The translations under genes and the position numbers were made by a program. Below the pieces are notes generated by a model. That model was not told where the DNA came from and made no database searches. It was given only the letters and a program-made list of their open reading frames with translations. DNA of 59,676 nt from Thermoactinospora rubra (GTDB lineage: Bacteria; Actinomycetota; Actinomycetes; Streptosporangiales; Streptosporangiaceae): the NCBI RefSeq assembly GCF_002093975.1, contig NZ_KZ084338.1:8852-68527 (forward strand). The letters are read 5' to 3'. How positions within the stretch are numbered: the first letter of the stretch is position 1; every line of letters begins with the position of its first letter. This document shows, piece by piece, positions 16,466-24,537 of this stretch.

Positions 16466-16975
16466 GTGAGGATTCGCGAGGGCGGCCCGGCCGATGTGCC
16501 GGCCGTGCTGGGCATGTTCGACAGCGCCGTGGCCTGGCTGGTGGCGCGCGGCCGCACCGGCCAGTGGGGCGAGCGGCCCTTCACCGGCGACCCCAGGCGG
16601 GAGGCGCAGGTGCGCCAGTGGGCGAGCGGCGGCGGGATGCGCATCGCCGAGATCGACGGCACGCCGGCCGGCACCGTCACCGTCGGCGAGCCACCCTCGT
16701 ATGTGGCACCCGCCACGCGGCCGGAGCTGTATGTGCAGGCACTGGTGACCGACCGGCGCTTCGCCGGGCGCGGGGTCGGCGGAGCGCTGCTGGACTGGGC
16801 GCTGGCCGAGGCCCGCCGGCGCGGCGTGGAGCTGCTGCGGGTGGACTGCTACGCCGGCGACGACGGGCGGCTGGTGCGCTACTACGAGCGGTGGGGGTTC
16901 GAGCGGGAGGCGCCCTTCACCGTAGGGCAGTGGCCGGGCATGGTGCTGCGGCGGCAAGTCCAACCGGCCGGCTGA
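16466..16975 (+). CDS. GNAT N-acetyltransferase
   Basis: The 169-residue product has the GNAT core: an N-terminal REGGPADVPAVLGMF helix, LYVQALVTDRRFAGRGVGGA with the acetyl-CoA loop (about 90-110) and RYYERWGFERE. The substrate cannot be read. The GTG start follows the promoter above. A strong terminator follows the gene. Confidence 0.88.
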   Translation: MRIREGGPADVPAVLGMFDSAVAWLVARGRTGQWGERPFTGDPRREAQVRQWASGGGMRIAEIDGTPAGTVTVGEPPSYVAPATRPELYVQALVTDRRFAGRGVGGALLDWALAEARRRGVELLRVDCYAGDDGRLVRYYERWGFEREAPFTVGQWPGMVLRRQVQPAG

Positions 16976-17005
16976 GGCACCGGCACCGGCGGCACCGGTG
17001 ACGAT

Positions 17006-17050
17006 GCGGCCCGCCGGTCGTTCCCTGTGGTGGAACGGCCGGCGGGCCGC
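17006..17050. terminator. Strong bidirectional hairpin terminator
   Basis: Arms 17006-17024 and 17032-17050 form a 19-bp stem with one mismatch that can pair as G-U, around a 7-nt loop. It lies between convergent genes ending at 16975 and 17087. Confidence 0.75.
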
Positions 17051-17086
17051 GACGGTCACCCGCCCGGGTGTCCGGGTGCCCGGGTG

Positions 17087-18274
17087 TCAGTGCAGGGCGC
17101 TGCCCTTCTTCCACTCCTTGAACGGCATCTGCCAAAAGCCCCAGCCGTTGTTCCACTCCAGCTTGCGGTCGGTGCCCTTGATGATGACCACATCGCCGCG
17201 CTGGTTGTTCTCATAGAACCACTTGGCCTGGTCGGGGCGGGCGTTGATGCAGCCGTGGCTGACGTTGCGCCGGCCCTGCGCCCAGACGTTGTCCTTGGCG
17301 TGGACGTACTCGCCGGAGTTGGAGATGCGCACCGCGTGGTTGATGAGCACCCGGTAGTAGCCGGGGTCGCCCTTCTTGCGGCCGGGCGACTCCATCCACA
17401 CCGGGTTGACCGCCTCCATGGTCAGGTGGACGCCGGAGGTGGTGGTGTACTCCCGCGTGGTGCCCATGCCGGCGCTGACCTTCATGGTCTTGACCAGCTT
17501 GCCGTCGTGGCGGACGTACATGACCTTCTCGCGCACGTCCAGCGTGGCGATCTGGCGGGCGCCGATGGTGATGGTCTTGGTGGTGTCGGCCACGCCGTAC
17601 AGGCCCTTGCCGCCCCGCACGCCGGTGATGGCGGCGGTGAAGCGGACCTTCTGGTGGGCCGGCCAGAACTTGGCGGTGCGGTAGATGACGGTGGTGTCGT
17701 CGATCCACCGCCAGGCGCCCTCGACCGGCTTTTCCGCCTCGACCTGCAGGGCCCGCTCGATGGACTTCTTGTCGGTGACGGCGGTGTTGAAGCGGACGAT
17801 GATCGGCGCCCCCACGCCGACCTTCTCCCCCTTGACGGCGGGGGTGACGTCCACCACGCGCAGCTCCCGGTCGGGCTTGCGGGTGGTGAAGGTGGCCGCC
17901 TGCGTGCTGGCGCCGGCCTTGGCCTGCACGGTGTAGCGGGTGGAGGGCTTGAGCGGGGTCTTGGAGACCCACTTGGTGCGCTCGGCGTTGAAGGCGCCCT
18001 CCAGGCGGGTGCCCTCGCTTTCCACGACGACCTCATCCAGCGGCCCGCCGGAGGCGGCCACCACCACGCGCTTGTCCGGGGCGACCTTGGCGCTGCCCTC
18101 CTCCGGGCTGATCTTGATCGTCGGGCCCGCCGGGGTGGCCGGCGCGCTGGTCTGGCCGGATGCCCGCAAACCGGTCGTGGTCGCCGGTTCGCCGGAGCAC
18201 GAAGCCGTCAGCGCCGCCGCGACGATGATCGCAACGCCCGCGACGGGCTTCCTCCAACCAGGCGCAATCCTCAC
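17087..18274 (-). CDS. L,D-transpeptidase lipoprotein (LdtMt2-like)
   Basis: The 395-residue product has a lipoprotein signal (TM-like stretch ending LTASC near residue 25), two Ig-like domains and a C-terminal YkuD catalytic domain with the motif VSHGCIN, whose Cys forms 3-3 peptidoglycan cross-links from tetrapeptide donors. A CREW-like C-terminal extension (NNGWGFWQMPFKEW) matches mycobacterial Ldt enzymes. GTG 18274 follows GGGGGAGAGG. Acts outside the membrane in cell-wall remodelling. Confidence 0.93.
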   Translation of the reverse strand: MRIAPGWRKPVAGVAIIVAAALTASCSGEPATTTGLRASGQTSAPATPAGPTIKISPEEGSAKVAPDKRVVVAASGGPLDEVVVESEGTRLEGAFNAERTKWVSKTPLKPSTRYTVQAKAGASTQAATFTTRKPDRELRVVDVTPAVKGEKVGVGAPIIVRFNTAVTDKKSIERALQVEAEKPVEGAWRWIDDTTVIYRTAKFWPAHQKVRFTAAITGVRGGKGLYGVADTTKTITIGARQIATLDVREKVMYVRHDGKLVKTMKVSAGMGTTREYTTTSGVHLTMEAVNPVWMESPGRKKGDPGYYRVLINHAVRISNSGEYVHAKDNVWAQGRRNVSHGCINARPDQAKWFYENNQRGDVVIIKGTDRKLEWNNGWGFWQMPFKEWKKGSALH

Positions 18275-18518
18275 GACAATCCTCTCCCCCTTAGACGCAA
18301 ACCGCAGATAAACCCTAATGGCCCTAATTATGTGACGGTGCATGGATGGGGAGAGTTCAGTCACATTTCGATCACTGCAGGTGACACGCCGCAGACAGCG
18401 GCGGCCCCCGACGCCGGGAGGGGTCGTGGACCGGTGAGGCCCACGACCCGGTTGGACGTCAGCTGGACGTCAGCGCTACCCGCTCCCGGTCGGGCCGCGC
18501 CTCAGCCGGCGGACAGTC

Positions 18519-20177
18519 TCAGAGGATCACCCAGGCGCCGAAGCTGCCGCCGGCGGTTTCCTGGTTGACGCCGCCGATGGCGTCCCCCGTGGTGGCGGCG
18601 TAGATCGCGATGCGGCCGCCGACGGCGAAGACGGCGGTCGGGTCGCCGGTGATCAGCGGGCTGCCCGTACCCCTGGGGTTCCAGTTCTCGAACGGGCCGC
18701 CGACTTCTCCCTGGCTCGCTCCGTAGACGGTGCCGTCGCGCCGGGCGTAGATGGCGACCCGGTTGCCGCTGTCCACCAGGACGGTGGGCTTGCCGAGGTA
18801 GCCACCGGTGTCGGTCAGCCGCTGCCACGGCCTGAACGACTTGCCCGGCTCGACCTGGTTGGTCCCGTAGACGTCGCCGCCGTCGTTGGTCACATACAGG
18901 GCGATCCGCCCGCCGCTGCTCCAGATGGCGGCCGGGTCGCCGGTGATCACCGGGCTGTCGGTGCCCATCGGGGACCAGGTGCCCAGCGGGCCGCCGGCCC
19001 GATCCTGGCTGGCCCCGTAGACGGTGCCGCCCCGCCGGGCGTAGACCGCGATCCGCTGCATGCTGTCCACCACCGCCGTCGGCTTGCCCGCATAGCCGCC
19101 GCCGCTGGTCAGCTCCTGCCACTCGCCGAAGGCGCCGCCCCGGGAGAGCTGGCTGACCCCGGAGATGTTTCCCCTGCTGTTCAGGGCGTAGATCGCGATG
19201 CGGCCGGCGTAGCCGTACACCGCCAGCGGATCGCCGACCACGCCGGCGCCGTTGGTGCCCATCGGCTTCCACGCGCTGAACGGGCCGCCGGTCGTGGCCT
19301 GGCTCGCCCCGTAGACGGTGCCGCCCCGCCGGACGTACAGGGCGATCCGGTTGTAGTCGTCGCGCAGCACGGCCACACGGCCCTGGAAGCCGCCTTCGGT
19401 CGACAGCTGCTGCCAGTCGTTGAACGCGCCACCCGCCGTGTCCTGGCTGCGGCCCCACACGTTGCCGTCGGAGCGGACCGTGTACAGCGCGACGCGTGCG
19501 TCGGTGAGGACGGCCACCCCGTCCTTGGAGACGTCGTCGGGCGAGCCGCCCAGCGGCGTGCTGGTCCACCAGGTGGTCTGCTTGTTGGCGCCGGCCCAGC
19601 TGAAGCTGAAGTGGATGTGGTCGGTGTGCGGGTTGGAGCCGCCGTAGGACTGCCAGCCCGCCGACGCCTCATACGCCTTCCACTGCTGCCTGTTCCAGAT
19701 GATGTACATGATGCCCAGGCGGCGGGCGTTGGCGTGCTTGTTGCCGTACTTGTCGGTGGCCAGCAGCCAGTTCAGGACGTCGTCGGCGACGGCCCGATCC
19801 TCGGCGTCGTACACGCTGAGCATGTAGTCCAGCGCGCGGCCTTCCTTGTGCTCGCTTCGGCCTCCCTCGCCGCAGGCGCGCGTGATGTAGGCGGTGTGCG
19901 AGCCGTACTCGTCGTTGAGCAGGTCCCGGAACCCCGTCACGCCCGGTTTGGCGACCGGGTCACAGGTGTCCTGCCCGTCGTAGGCCGCGTACCCGTCAAT
20001 GGACGGCCCGAAGTCCGGTGTGGCCGGAGCCGCCCACCCCGGCGAGGCGGTCGCCCCCACGCCGATGAGGGCAAGCGCCAACGCCAGCGCCGCCACGGCC
20101 AGGCGCTGGGCACCGGCCATCGGGTGCCGCAGCCAGCCGGGCCGCAGGGTGCGGCCGAATAACTGGGATTTCAACAA
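18519..20177 (-). CDS. Secreted LAS-type metallopeptidase fused to seven-bladed lectin-like propeller
   Basis: The 552-residue product has a signal peptide (to about residue 49), then a catalytic domain (about 55-200) with the LAS/M15 zinc motifs SEHKEGRALD and HTDHIHF, as in D-Ala-D-Ala metallopeptidases. The rest (about 215-552) contains seven repeats of the type RIALYVRRGGTVYGASQ, a closed PLL-like beta-propeller that in relatives binds sugars. I infer a cell-wall hydrolase targeted by glycan binding. TTG 20177 has AGAAGGGA upstream. Operator repeats at 20247-20282 match those of the Cys-rich peptide operon. Confidence 0.85.
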   Translation of the reverse strand: MLKSQLFGRTLRPGWLRHPMAGAQRLAVAALALALALIGVGATASPGWAAPATPDFGPSIDGYAAYDGQDTCDPVAKPGVTGFRDLLNDEYGSHTAYITRACGEGGRSEHKEGRALDYMLSVYDAEDRAVADDVLNWLLATDKYGNKHANARRLGIMYIIWNRQQWKAYEASAGWQSYGGSNPHTDHIHFSFSWAGANKQTTWWTSTPLGGSPDDVSKDGVAVLTDARVALYTVRSDGNVWGRSQDTAGGAFNDWQQLSTEGGFQGRVAVLRDDYNRIALYVRRGGTVYGASQATTGGPFSAWKPMGTNGAGVVGDPLAVYGYAGRIAIYALNSRGNISGVSQLSRGGAFGEWQELTSGGGYAGKPTAVVDSMQRIAVYARRGGTVYGASQDRAGGPLGTWSPMGTDSPVITGDPAAIWSSGGRIALYVTNDGGDVYGTNQVEPGKSFRPWQRLTDTGGYLGKPTVLVDSGNRVAIYARRDGTVYGASQGEVGGPFENWNPRGTGSPLITGDPTAVFAVGGRIAIYAATTGDAIGGVNQETAGGSFGAWVIL

Positions 20178-20246
20178 CGGATCCCTTCTGTACCGCCGAC
20201 CGCCCGTTGCGGTCAGCGGTCTTATGGGATCCTTAAGCTGGATGAT

Positions 20247-20282
20247 CGACCAGGACGTTCAACCCGACATTTGTCCGGACAT
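20247..20282 (-). promoter_or_regulatory. Triple 12-nt direct repeat (operator A)
   Basis: Reading the minus strand, three units ATGTCCGGACAA, ATGTCGGGTTGA and ACGTCCTGGTCG follow each other at a 12-nt period. Bases 20248-20271 match 22 of 24 positions of operator B at 23101-23124 in the same orientation relative to the gene downstream. A -10-like CATAAG follows 27 nt later. Confidence 0.65.
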
Positions 20283-20284
20283 AC

Positions 20285-20324
20285 GGTGCTGCCCGGTGCT
20301 GCCCGGTGCTGCCCGGTGCCGCCC
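20285..20324. repeat. Four tandem 10-bp repeats (GGTGCTGCCC)
   Basis: Three identical copies and one with a single change sit between operator A and the end of the regulator gene. The 10-bp unit matches one helical turn but no function is evident. Confidence 0.6.
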
Positions 20325-20378
20325 GGTGCGGTCGGGCGGAAAGCAGCTCGATCGTGAGCCCGCGTACCCGATCGCGGC

Positions 20379-23027
20379 TCAGGCCGATGTCGCGGCGTCT
20401 TCGGCCAGCCCCAGCCGTGCCGCGAGCGCGGCCGCGGCGGGCGATTCCATCGCCTGGTAGAGCTGATAGGCCTGCAGCAGCAGGCGTCGCGCGGTGATGG
20501 GATCGTTCTTCTGCTCGACCACGGCGGCCAGGGCCACCAGCGCGCGTGCCCGCAGGGCCGGGACCCGCTCGCCGGTCCAGTAGCGCAGCGACCGGCGCAG
20601 CCGTGCGGCGGCCCGCGGATCGCCGCGGCGGGCTTCGATCTCCCCCAGGCTCAGCTCGGTGAGCGCCAGACCCCACGGGTGCCCGCTGTCGCGAAACAGC
20701 CCCGCGGCGGCGGCCAGGGTCTGTTCGGCCTCGGCCAGCCGCTCGGCCTCCTCAGCCGGCGTCTCGTCCTGCCGGTGGGGCCCGTGGGCGAGTGCTTCGC
20801 CCAGCGCGCGCAGGCTTTGCGCGGCGCCGATCGAGTCGCCGAGGCATTCGAAAAGCCTGGCGGCCCTGCGTGCCGCGCACGCGGCCTCCCGCGGCCGGTC
20901 GCACGCCAGCAGCGCGCCGGCCAGGCCGCGCAAGCCGTACGCCTCGGCGAACGGATCGCCGTAGGGCCGGGCGATGGCCAGCGCGGAGCCGACGACGTCC
21001 ACGGCGCCGGCCGCATCGCCCCGCTGCCGCAGCACAAAGCCGAGACTGGTGAGCGCGATGGCTCTGTCAAGCGGCAGGCCGGCCTCCTCCAGCTCCTTGG
21101 CGGCCCCCCGCAGCTCGGCTTCGGCCTCCTCCAACCGGCCGGTCAGGCCCAGGACGAACCCGATCTCCTTTCCGGCCAGAGCGGCCCCGGCCGGGTCGCC
21201 GATCTCCTCGGCCAGCGCCCGCGCGGCGCGCAGGGTCGAGGCGGCGGCGTCCGGATCGTCCAGCTCGACCAGGCAGCTGCCAAGCCCGCGCAGCATCGCC
21301 GCCTCACCCAGGCGGTCACCGGCCTGCCGGCAGGCCGCATACGCCACCCGCATGGCCCGCTGCCAGTCGTCGTAGTAGCCGCGCAGCTCGTAGAAGTCGG
21401 CGCCGCAGCCGGCCAGGCAGCGCGCGATGGCGGCCAGGCCCGCCTCGGCACACGCCGACACCAGCACCCCCAGAGCCTCCCGCTCGGTTTCGAACCACTC
21501 CACGGGCCGGGCGGCCGCGACGGCGGCCACCCGCCGCTCGGCGACAGCCGCCGGGTGCGATCGGTCGTCCAGATGAAACCGCAGGCAGTGCAGGCGCTCG
21601 GCAGCCCGCCGGGCCAGGGCCAGCCAGCCGGCGGCGGCCCTGGCCAGCGCGGCCGTCCACTCGGCCTGGCCGATCTCGGCTCTGCGCCGCTCCCGGGCAT
21701 ACAACCGGGTGATGTCGTGGAACCGGTAACGCTGCTGGCCGGCCCGGTCACAGCCGAGCGCCTCCAGCAGCCGCGCATCCAGCAGCTCCTCCAGTACGGC
21801 GGCGCCCGCGGCCGGATCGACCCCCAGCAACGCGGCCACCGACCACTCCGGGAACGACGGCAGGCCCAGCTCACCGAGCAGCGCGAACGCCCGGGCAGCG
21901 ACGGGGGTGAGCCCCTGGTAGGCCAGGTGCAGCCCCGGACGCACGTCCAGGTCGCCGTGGCACAGCTCATCGAGCCGGCGGCGCTCGTCGGCCAGGCGCT
22001 TGTTGAGCGTCTCGACCGTCCAGTGGGGACGCGCGGCCAGGCGCGCCGCGGCGATCCGGACGGCCAGCGGCAGCCCGCCGCACGCCGAGACCAGCTCGGC
22101 CGCGGCCTCCGGCTCGGCCTGCACCCGCTCCCCGCCGGCCACCTGGCACAGCAGCTCGACCGCGGCCGGACCGGGCAGCGGCCGCAGGTCGATGGAGGTC
22201 ATGCCGGGAAGCCCGGTCAGCGGCAGCCGGCTGGTCACCACCACCGCCGCGTCCGTGGCCGGCAACAGCGGCTCCACCTGCCGGTATCCGCCGGCGTCGT
22301 CCAGGACGAGCAGCACCCGCCGCCCGGCCAGCCGGGCACGGAACAGCCCCGCACGCGCCTCCACCCCGGCGGGCAGCGCCGACCCGTCCACGCCGAGCAC
22401 ACGCAGCAGATGGGCGAGCACCTCGGCGGGATCGGCCGGGTCGCCGGAGGCGCCGCGCAGCGCGGCATACAGCTGCCCGTCCCGAAAGCGCGAGGCCAGC
22501 CGGTGGCCCGCGTGCACCGCCAGGGCCGTCTTGCCGACGCCCGGCGGACCCGAGATCACCACCAGCCTCGCCGTGCGGGTGGCGGCGGAGACAACGCTGC
22601 CCAGCAGGGCGAGCTCATCGTCGCGGCCGACGAAGTCGGGCAGATCCGCAGGCAGCTGCCGCGGCGCGTCAGACACGTCAGGAGCGTCAGACACGTCAGG
22701 AGCGTCAGGCGTGTCAGGGGCGTGGGGGACCTGGGCGGGCCGGGCGCTGCGGCCGGGCCGGCCCGCACGGCTGGCCCAAAACAGCGCGCGCCCGGCATCG
22801 AGGAATCTGTCCCGTTCCTCCCCGGCCAGCTCCAGCGCGTCGGCGAGCTGCTCGACCGAGCGGGGGCGCGGGCTGCGTCCGCGGTCCCGCTCCATCTCGG
22901 CGATCGAGCGGGAGCTGATCCCCGCCCGCTCGGCAAGCGCTTCCTGGGTCAGACGGAGGCGGAGCCGGTGGCGCCGGAGCAGCACTGTGAACAGGTCCCC
23001 CGGCTCGGGAGCCTCCTCCGTAACCAC
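20379..23027 (-). CDS. XRE-STAND (NB-ARC)-TPR transcriptional regulator
   Basis: The 882-residue product has an N-terminal XRE helix-turn-helix (RLTQEALAERAGISSRSIAE, about 20-75), a Pro/Asp-rich linker with PDAPDVSDAPDVSDA repeats, an NB-ARC ATPase (Walker A GPPGVGKTAL; VLLVLDD; GLPLAVRIA) and C-terminal TPR helices. STAND regulators bind DNA after ATP-driven assembly triggered by a ligand. GTG 23027 follows TAGCCT by 7 nt. It lies between the two loci that carry the 12-nt repeats and is the best candidate to bind them (inference). Confidence 0.88.
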   Translation of the reverse strand: MVTEEAPEPGDLFTVLLRRHRLRLRLTQEALAERAGISSRSIAEMERDRGRSPRPRSVEQLADALELAGEERDRFLDAGRALFWASRAGRPGRSARPAQVPHAPDTPDAPDVSDAPDVSDAPRQLPADLPDFVGRDDELALLGSVVSAATRTARLVVISGPPGVGKTALAVHAGHRLASRFRDGQLYAALRGASGDPADPAEVLAHLLRVLGVDGSALPAGVEARAGLFRARLAGRRVLLVLDDAGGYRQVEPLLPATDAAVVVTSRLPLTGLPGMTSIDLRPLPGPAAVELLCQVAGGERVQAEPEAAAELVSACGGLPLAVRIAAARLAARPHWTVETLNKRLADERRRLDELCHGDLDVRPGLHLAYQGLTPVAARAFALLGELGLPSFPEWSVAALLGVDPAAGAAVLEELLDARLLEALGCDRAGQQRYRFHDITRLYARERRRAEIGQAEWTAALARAAAGWLALARRAAERLHCLRFHLDDRSHPAAVAERRVAAVAAARPVEWFETEREALGVLVSACAEAGLAAIARCLAGCGADFYELRGYYDDWQRAMRVAYAACRQAGDRLGEAAMLRGLGSCLVELDDPDAAASTLRAARALAEEIGDPAGAALAGKEIGFVLGLTGRLEEAEAELRGAAKELEEAGLPLDRAIALTSLGFVLRQRGDAAGAVDVVGSALAIARPYGDPFAEAYGLRGLAGALLACDRPREAACAARRAARLFECLGDSIGAAQSLRALGEALAHGPHRQDETPAEEAERLAEAEQTLAAAAGLFRDSGHPWGLALTELSLGEIEARRGDPRAAARLRRSLRYWTGERVPALRARALVALAAVVEQKNDPITARRLLLQAYQLYQAMESPAAAALAARLGLAEDAATSA

Positions 23028-23034
23028 GCCCGCC

Positions 23035-23040
23035 AGGCTA
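23035..23040 (-). promoter_or_regulatory. -10 box TAGCCT for the STAND regulator gene
   Basis: TAGCCT ends 7 nt before GTG 23027, so the regulator mRNA is probably leaderless. It is about 50 bp from operator B and back to back with the peptide operon. Confidence 0.5.
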
Positions 23041-23089
23041 GCGCACCTTGGGCACGGGCTGACGGGCGGGCGGACATCCGGCAGACCGG

Positions 23090-23125
23090 ACGTCAGGTGA
23101 AACGTCGGGTTGAACGTCATGGTCC
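23090..23125 (+). promoter_or_regulatory. Triple 12-nt direct repeat (operator B)
   Basis: Units ACGTCAGGTGAA, ACGTCGGGTTGA and ACGTCATGGTCC start at 23090, 23102 and 23114. A -10-like TACATG lies 26 nt further on, near the spacing at operator A. It sits in the divergent region of the regulator and the peptide operon. Confidence 0.7.
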
Positions 23126-23195
23126 TCCGCAGGCTTCATCGGCTTACATGACTGCGCCGCCTCGCGTCGGGCGAGCGGCGACAAGGAGGTTTGTC

Positions 23196-23393
23196 ATGAC
23201 TCAAGCGATCACTGCGCTCACCGACCGCCTGGTGGGCGCCCTCGCGCCCCGCACGACCGCGCGTGCCGCGACTGTCTGCCGGGAGCAATTCTGCTACTGC
23301 AGGGGGATCTACCTGTACAAGCGGACGGTGTGCCTGTACGACGACGGCTCGGTGTGGTACGGCCCCTGCAAGAACGTCGGCGCCGGCTGCTAG
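23196..23393 (+). CDS. Candidate Cys-rich secreted peptide precursor
   Basis: The 65-residue product has a Cys-free N-terminal part (MTQAITALTDRLVGALAPRT, then TARAA) and a C-terminal part with six cysteines (28, 33, 35, 46, 58, 65), many Tyr, one Trp and a small positive charge. An even Cys number suits three disulfides. TARAA offers an AxA-type cleavage site near residues 22-25 for the operon's own signal peptidase. AAGGAGG 23183-23189 gives a near-ideal ribosome site. I do not recognise a family. No RiPP-modifying enzyme is encoded nearby, so I expect a disulfide-stabilised peptide, perhaps a bacteriocin or signal. Confidence 0.75.
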   Translation: MTQAITALTDRLVGALAPRTTARAATVCREQFCYCRGIYLYKRTVCLYDDGSVWYGPCKNVGAGC

Positions 23394-24035
23394 GTGGCGT
23401 TCGTTGTCCTGGCGTGTCAGGGCCTGCTCGCGGTGGTCTTCCTCGCCTCCTCGGTGAGCAAGCTGCGCAGCGGGCCGGCCCTGCGCGCCTTCTCGGCGTC
23501 TTTGATCGCGATGCGCCTGGCCGGCCGCTCCCGCGCCGGATCGGTCGCCCTGGCCGTCGCCGTGGCGGAGGCGGCCGTGCCGGTGCTGCTGATGGTGCCG
23601 CCCGCCCGCAAGGCCGGCTTCGCCGCCGCCGCCGTGCTGCTCGTGGCGCTCACCGCCGCAGTGGCGGTGGTGCTCGCCCGCGGCACCGCACAGCCGTGCC
23701 GCTGCTTCGGTGGCTCCGCCGCTCCGCTCGCCGGCCGGCACCTGGTCCGCAATCTCGTGCTTCTCGCCGGTGCGCTGGCGGGGCTGGCGGGGCTGGCGGG
23801 GTTGGTGGCGCCGGCGCCTTCCCCGCCGCCGGAGGGATCGATCGTCGCGCTGTGCGCGGGCGGCCTGGCCGGCGTGCTGGTCACCGTACTGGACGACCTG
23901 ATAGAGCTCTTCGTTCCCGCATCGACTTCCCCCAGGAGACCCGATGGCGTACCTGGTCGCGGCCGTGGCCCTGATCGGCCTGCTGGCCGCCCTCAACCTG
24001 CTGTTCACCGTCGGCGTGATACGCCGGCTGCGTGA
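23394..24035 (+). CDS. MauE/DoxX-like redox membrane protein
   Basis: The 213-residue product has four to five TM segments and the MauE motif PCRCFGG (near residue 100), with an opening VFLASSVSKL like the MauE family. In methylamine dehydrogenase, MauE and MauD are needed to form the many disulfides of the small subunit. GTG directly abuts the precursor stop (TAGGTG), so translation is coupled. The last 92 bp overlap the thioredoxin gene, so its Arg/Pro-rich C-terminus may be an overhang without function. Confidence 0.82.
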   Translation: MAFVVLACQGLLAVVFLASSVSKLRSGPALRAFSASLIAMRLAGRSRAGSVALAVAVAEAAVPVLLMVPPARKAGFAAAAVLLVALTAAVAVVLARGTAQPCRCFGGSAAPLAGRHLVRNLVLLAGALAGLAGLAGLVAPAPSPPPEGSIVALCAGGLAGVLVTVLDDLIELFVPASTSPRRPDGVPGRGRGPDRPAGRPQPAVHRRRDTPAA

Positions 24036-24528
24036 GCACACCGCCGAGCTGGCCGCCCTGCGCGGCCGCGGCGCCGCCCAAGGCGGCCCCGCCCCCCTGC
24101 CCGAGGAGGTCGCGCTCCCGGCCGGCTCGCCGATCGGCGGGTTCACCGCCGTCACCGTCGACGGTGCCCCTGTCGCCCTTGAGGTGTTCGGCGAGCGCCC
24201 GCTGGTCGCCTTCCTGTCTCCCCACTGCCTGCCGTGCAAGGAGCAGCTGCCCGCCTTCATCGAGTACGCGGCCGCCCGGCCGGGCGGCCCGGACGCCGTC
24301 CTGGCCGTGGTCGTCGGCACGCAGGAGGAGGCCGCGCAGACGGTTGCGCGGCTTCGTCCGGTGGCCGCCGTCGTCGTCGAACCTGACGGGGGGCCGCTGC
24401 AGCAGGCGTTCGCGGTCACCGGTTTCCCCGCCTTCGTGCTCGTCCAGCAGGGCCGGGTCGCCGCATCGGACTACGAGCTGCGGTCCGTCGCCGAGCGCGA
24501 CGCCGCGGCCCTGCCGAGCGCGGGCTGA
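23944..24528 (+). CDS. MauD/TlpA-like membrane-anchored thioredoxin
   Basis: The 194-residue product has one N-terminal TM (about 3-25) and a thioredoxin fold whose active site reads FLSPHCLPCKEQLP (CxxC near residue 99), the MauD form of the motif; GFPAFVLV carries the cis-Pro. It should face the outside and shuttle disulfides together with the MauE-like protein. AGGAG precedes ATG 23944. Confidence 0.88.
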   Translation: MAYLVAAVALIGLLAALNLLFTVGVIRRLREHTAELAALRGRGAAQGGPAPLPEEVALPAGSPIGGFTAVTVDGAPVALEVFGERPLVAFLSPHCLPCKEQLPAFIEYAAARPGGPDAVLAVVVGTQEEAAQTVARLRPVAAVVVEPDGGPLQQAFAVTGFPAFVLVQQGRVAASDYELRSVAERDAAALPSAG

Positions 24529-24537
24529 CCGTCGCCG

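Noticed and set aside
20679..23195. Plus-strand open frame running into the peptide precursor
   Set aside because: The upstream part is antisense to the STAND regulator. Ribosome site and promoter position mark ATG 23196 as the true start.
23196..23393. Lanthipeptide or lasso peptide precursor
   Set aside because: No LanM/LanB/LanC, lasso cyclase, YcaO or radical SAM gene lies in the operon; the core has six Cys but few Ser/Thr near them.
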